Assembly (NCBI GenBank): GCA_014729705.1
Contig: WJJK01000057.1
Span: 1 to 5,598 of the forward strand
Direction: 5' to 3'
Origin: Candidatus Altarchaeales archaeon
Lineage (GTDB): Archaea; Altiarchaeota; Altiarchaeia; IMC4; SCGC-AAA252-I15
Length of the DNA stretch: 5,598 nucleotides
Shown: positions 4,905-5,598 of the stretch, piece by piece
Position numbering within the stretch: position 1 is the stretch's first letter
How the letters are laid out: every line of letters starts with the position of its first letter
Notes under the pieces: generated by a model
What the model was told of the DNA's origin: nothing
The model's database searches: none
What the model saw: only the letters and a program-made list of their open reading frames with translations
Translations under genes and position numbers: made by a program

Positions 4905-5124
4905 CTATATTTATTGGTTGCAGTCCCCTGGTGGTTTTTTAGAGGGTATAACTGATGATAGTCATCCGTTAATGTTGAGTTATCGGGTTATTACGGGGCC
5001 TGCTACCGGGTGTAGAGGTCGAAAAAGCAAAAGACTAACAGATTACTTTTTGGCTATAGGACAATTGAGGTTAATTACAAATCCGCTTGAGGCTTATGCT
5101 ATAGAAATAGCAGCGGGGAGGTAA
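4870..5124 (+). CDS. Small protein of unknown function, start uncertain
   Basis: The frame ends with TAA at 5122-5124 and has no early ATG. TTG at 4870 or 4873 follows an internal AGGAG; TTG 4885 and ATG 4972 are other options, the last giving only 51 residues without a ribosome site. With TTG 4870 there are 84 residues and a 35-base overlap with the membrane-protein gene. The sequence shows a strand-rich start (NYIYWLQSPGGFLEG), a basic middle (GCRGRKSKRL) and a helix-rich end (LTDYFLAIGQLRL, LEAYAIEIAAGR). I do not recognise it. It is supported as a gene because it fills the only gap in the packed layout, and because its end carries the ribosome site of the next gene. Confidence in the frame is higher than in the start. 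Confidence 0.6.
   Translation: MLVLPLQNHEDNYIYWLQSPGGFLEGITDDSHPLMLSYRVITGPATGCRGRKSKRLTDYFLAIGQLRLITNPLEAYAIEIAAGR
5115..5121 (+). promoter_or_regulatory. Shine-Dalgarno for GTG start at 5127
   Basis: GGGGAGG lies five bases before GTG 5127 and inside the end of the preceding gene. It supports the GTG over the internal ATG at 5148. Confidence 0.75.
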
Positions 5125-5126
5125 TT

Positions 5127-5357
5127 GTGTGTAAGCCAGTTACGGGAATGAGAATATTAGAAGCTATACAGGAAACCACTAAAGAGGCAGAATCAACCGG
5201 TAATCTTTGTTACCTGTATCAATTCAAGGGTGGCTACCTAATCTCGACCACATATTATAATAACTGGCTGTTTCAGGCTTACCCTGGTGGCCGCAAGGTA
5301 TTGTCACAGCGAGGTAGTAAACTGGTAAATCAATACAAAGCTCGAAAGGAGAGATAA
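5127..5357 (+). CDS. Small conserved-looking phage protein
   Basis: A 76-residue product starting at GTG 5127 behind GGGGAGG. It begins with a helix (MRILEAIQETTKEAES), followed by a strand-rich core NLCYLYQFKGGYLISTTYYNNWLFQAYPGGRKVLSQRG at about residues 26-63 and a basic tail (KARKER). The pattern of a short aromatic hairpin followed by 'NNWLFQAYPGGR' is similar to small phage hypothetical proteins I recall, and suggests a compact beta fold. No catalytic or metal site is seen. Its stop and the next start share an A in TAATG, so translation of the two is coupled. Function is unknown. Confidence 0.8.
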   Translation: MCKPVTGMRILEAIQETTKEAESTGNLCYLYQFKGGYLISTTYYNNWLFQAYPGGRKVLSQRGSKLVNQYKARKER

Positions 5358-5563
5358 TGAAGGTAAAAGTAGGTGATAAAGTCTATCAATGTGAACCTGG
5401 GCAACCTCTTATGGTTATCCTGACTGCACAAGATAGGTTTAATATTAACCACATGCACCCTAATGCAACACGGTATGCCGTGTTTGATGATGGAGATCCG
5501 TCATTTCAAACAGATGAAGAGAAATTTACCTGGATGGATGAAGGTGTGATCAATGAGATTTAA
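5357..5563 (+). CDS. Small acidic conserved-looking phage protein
   Basis: A 68-residue product from ATG 5357, with AAAGGAG at 5345-5351 five bases upstream. It opens with a strand pair (KVKVGDKVYQCEPG), then QPLMVILTAQDRFNINHMHPNATRYAVFDDG, where a helix is followed by a strand. The end is acidic (TDEEKFTWMDEGVINEI). The order 'LT..D..NI..M.P.ATRYA.F.D' is one I recall from small phage hypothetical proteins whose role is not known. There is one Cys and no enzyme motif. The next gene starts eleven bases before its stop. Confidence 0.8.
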   Translation: MKVKVGDKVYQCEPGQPLMVILTAQDRFNINHMHPNATRYAVFDDGDPSFQTDEEKFTWMDEGVINEI

Positions 5564-5598
5564 TCCGTTCAAGAAAAAGAATCCTAAAATCAAAAAAA
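5553..5598 (+). CDS. Start of a further basic protein, cut by window end
   Basis: ATG 5553 lies eleven bases inside the end of the previous gene in another frame, with GAAGG at 5540-5544 about eight bases upstream. Fifteen residues are visible (MRFNPFKKKNPKIKK) before the window ends without a stop. They are strongly basic and resemble the N-terminal tail of the zinc-ribbon-like protein at 3299, which also starts with a short hydrophobic and Lys-rich segment. The overlap style matches the rest of the block, which is the main support. Nothing can be said of function. Confidence 0.55.
   Translation, partial: MRFNPFKKKNPKIKK

Noticed and set aside
1..5598. CRISPR array, tRNA, rRNA, insertion sequence or attachment site
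   Set aside because: No regularly spaced repeats, cloverleaf, transposase or flanking duplications were seen, and there is almost no non-coding space to hold them.

Overview
The window is a compact block of small genes, all on the + strand, that looks like the early or replication region of a tailed double-stranded DNA phage or prophage. The basis is the gene mix: an orphan Dam-type adenine methylase, a stand-alone DNA polymerase III beta clamp, a Vsr/DUF559-like nuclease, a P-loop protein and many products of 55 to 107 residues. No structural, lysis or integration gene is visible. A plasmid or other integrated element is not excluded. The bacterial host is not fixed by the sequence. The winged-helix domain of the second gene resembles proteins I associate with elements of Chloroflexota, which is only a weak hint. 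GC content is roughly 45 percent overall, with one gene near 35 percent.

Layout. Positions 1-348 hold the 3' part of a P-loop protein whose start lies upstream. Positions 314-1225 encode a 303-residue protein with a CxxC pair, two membrane helices, a textbook EF-hand-like loop and a C-terminal winged-helix-like domain. Next come a 55-residue membrane protein (1228-1395), a conserved-looking small beta-rich protein (1395-1646), a PD-(D/E)XK-like nuclease (1643-2047), an AT-rich small gene (2040-2273), the Dam methylase (2276-3103), a small charged helical protein (3093-3287), a zinc-ribbon-like protein (3299-3622) and the beta clamp (3632-4702). The right end holds a 62-residue two-helix membrane protein (4716-4904), three small genes of unknown function (4870-5124, 5127-5357, 5357-5563) and the start of a further gene (5553 to the window end).

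Expression. No gap between genes exceeds 13 bases. Many stops and starts overlap (ATGA, TAATG, or 8-11 base overlaps), and most genes have a Shine-Dalgarno sequence inside the end of the gene before. The window therefore reads as one stretch of a long polycistronic unit, translationally coupled, with its promoter and terminator outside.

How the genes may work together (inference): the clamp would serve replication, either phage-encoded or using the host polymerase. The methylase would mark the element's DNA, probably at GATC. The nuclease may act in DNA repair, recombination or host DNA attack. The membrane-tethered winged-helix protein could link DNA to the membrane. The most unusual items are that protein with its EF-hand-like loop, and the complete clamp without a visible polymerase or loader.
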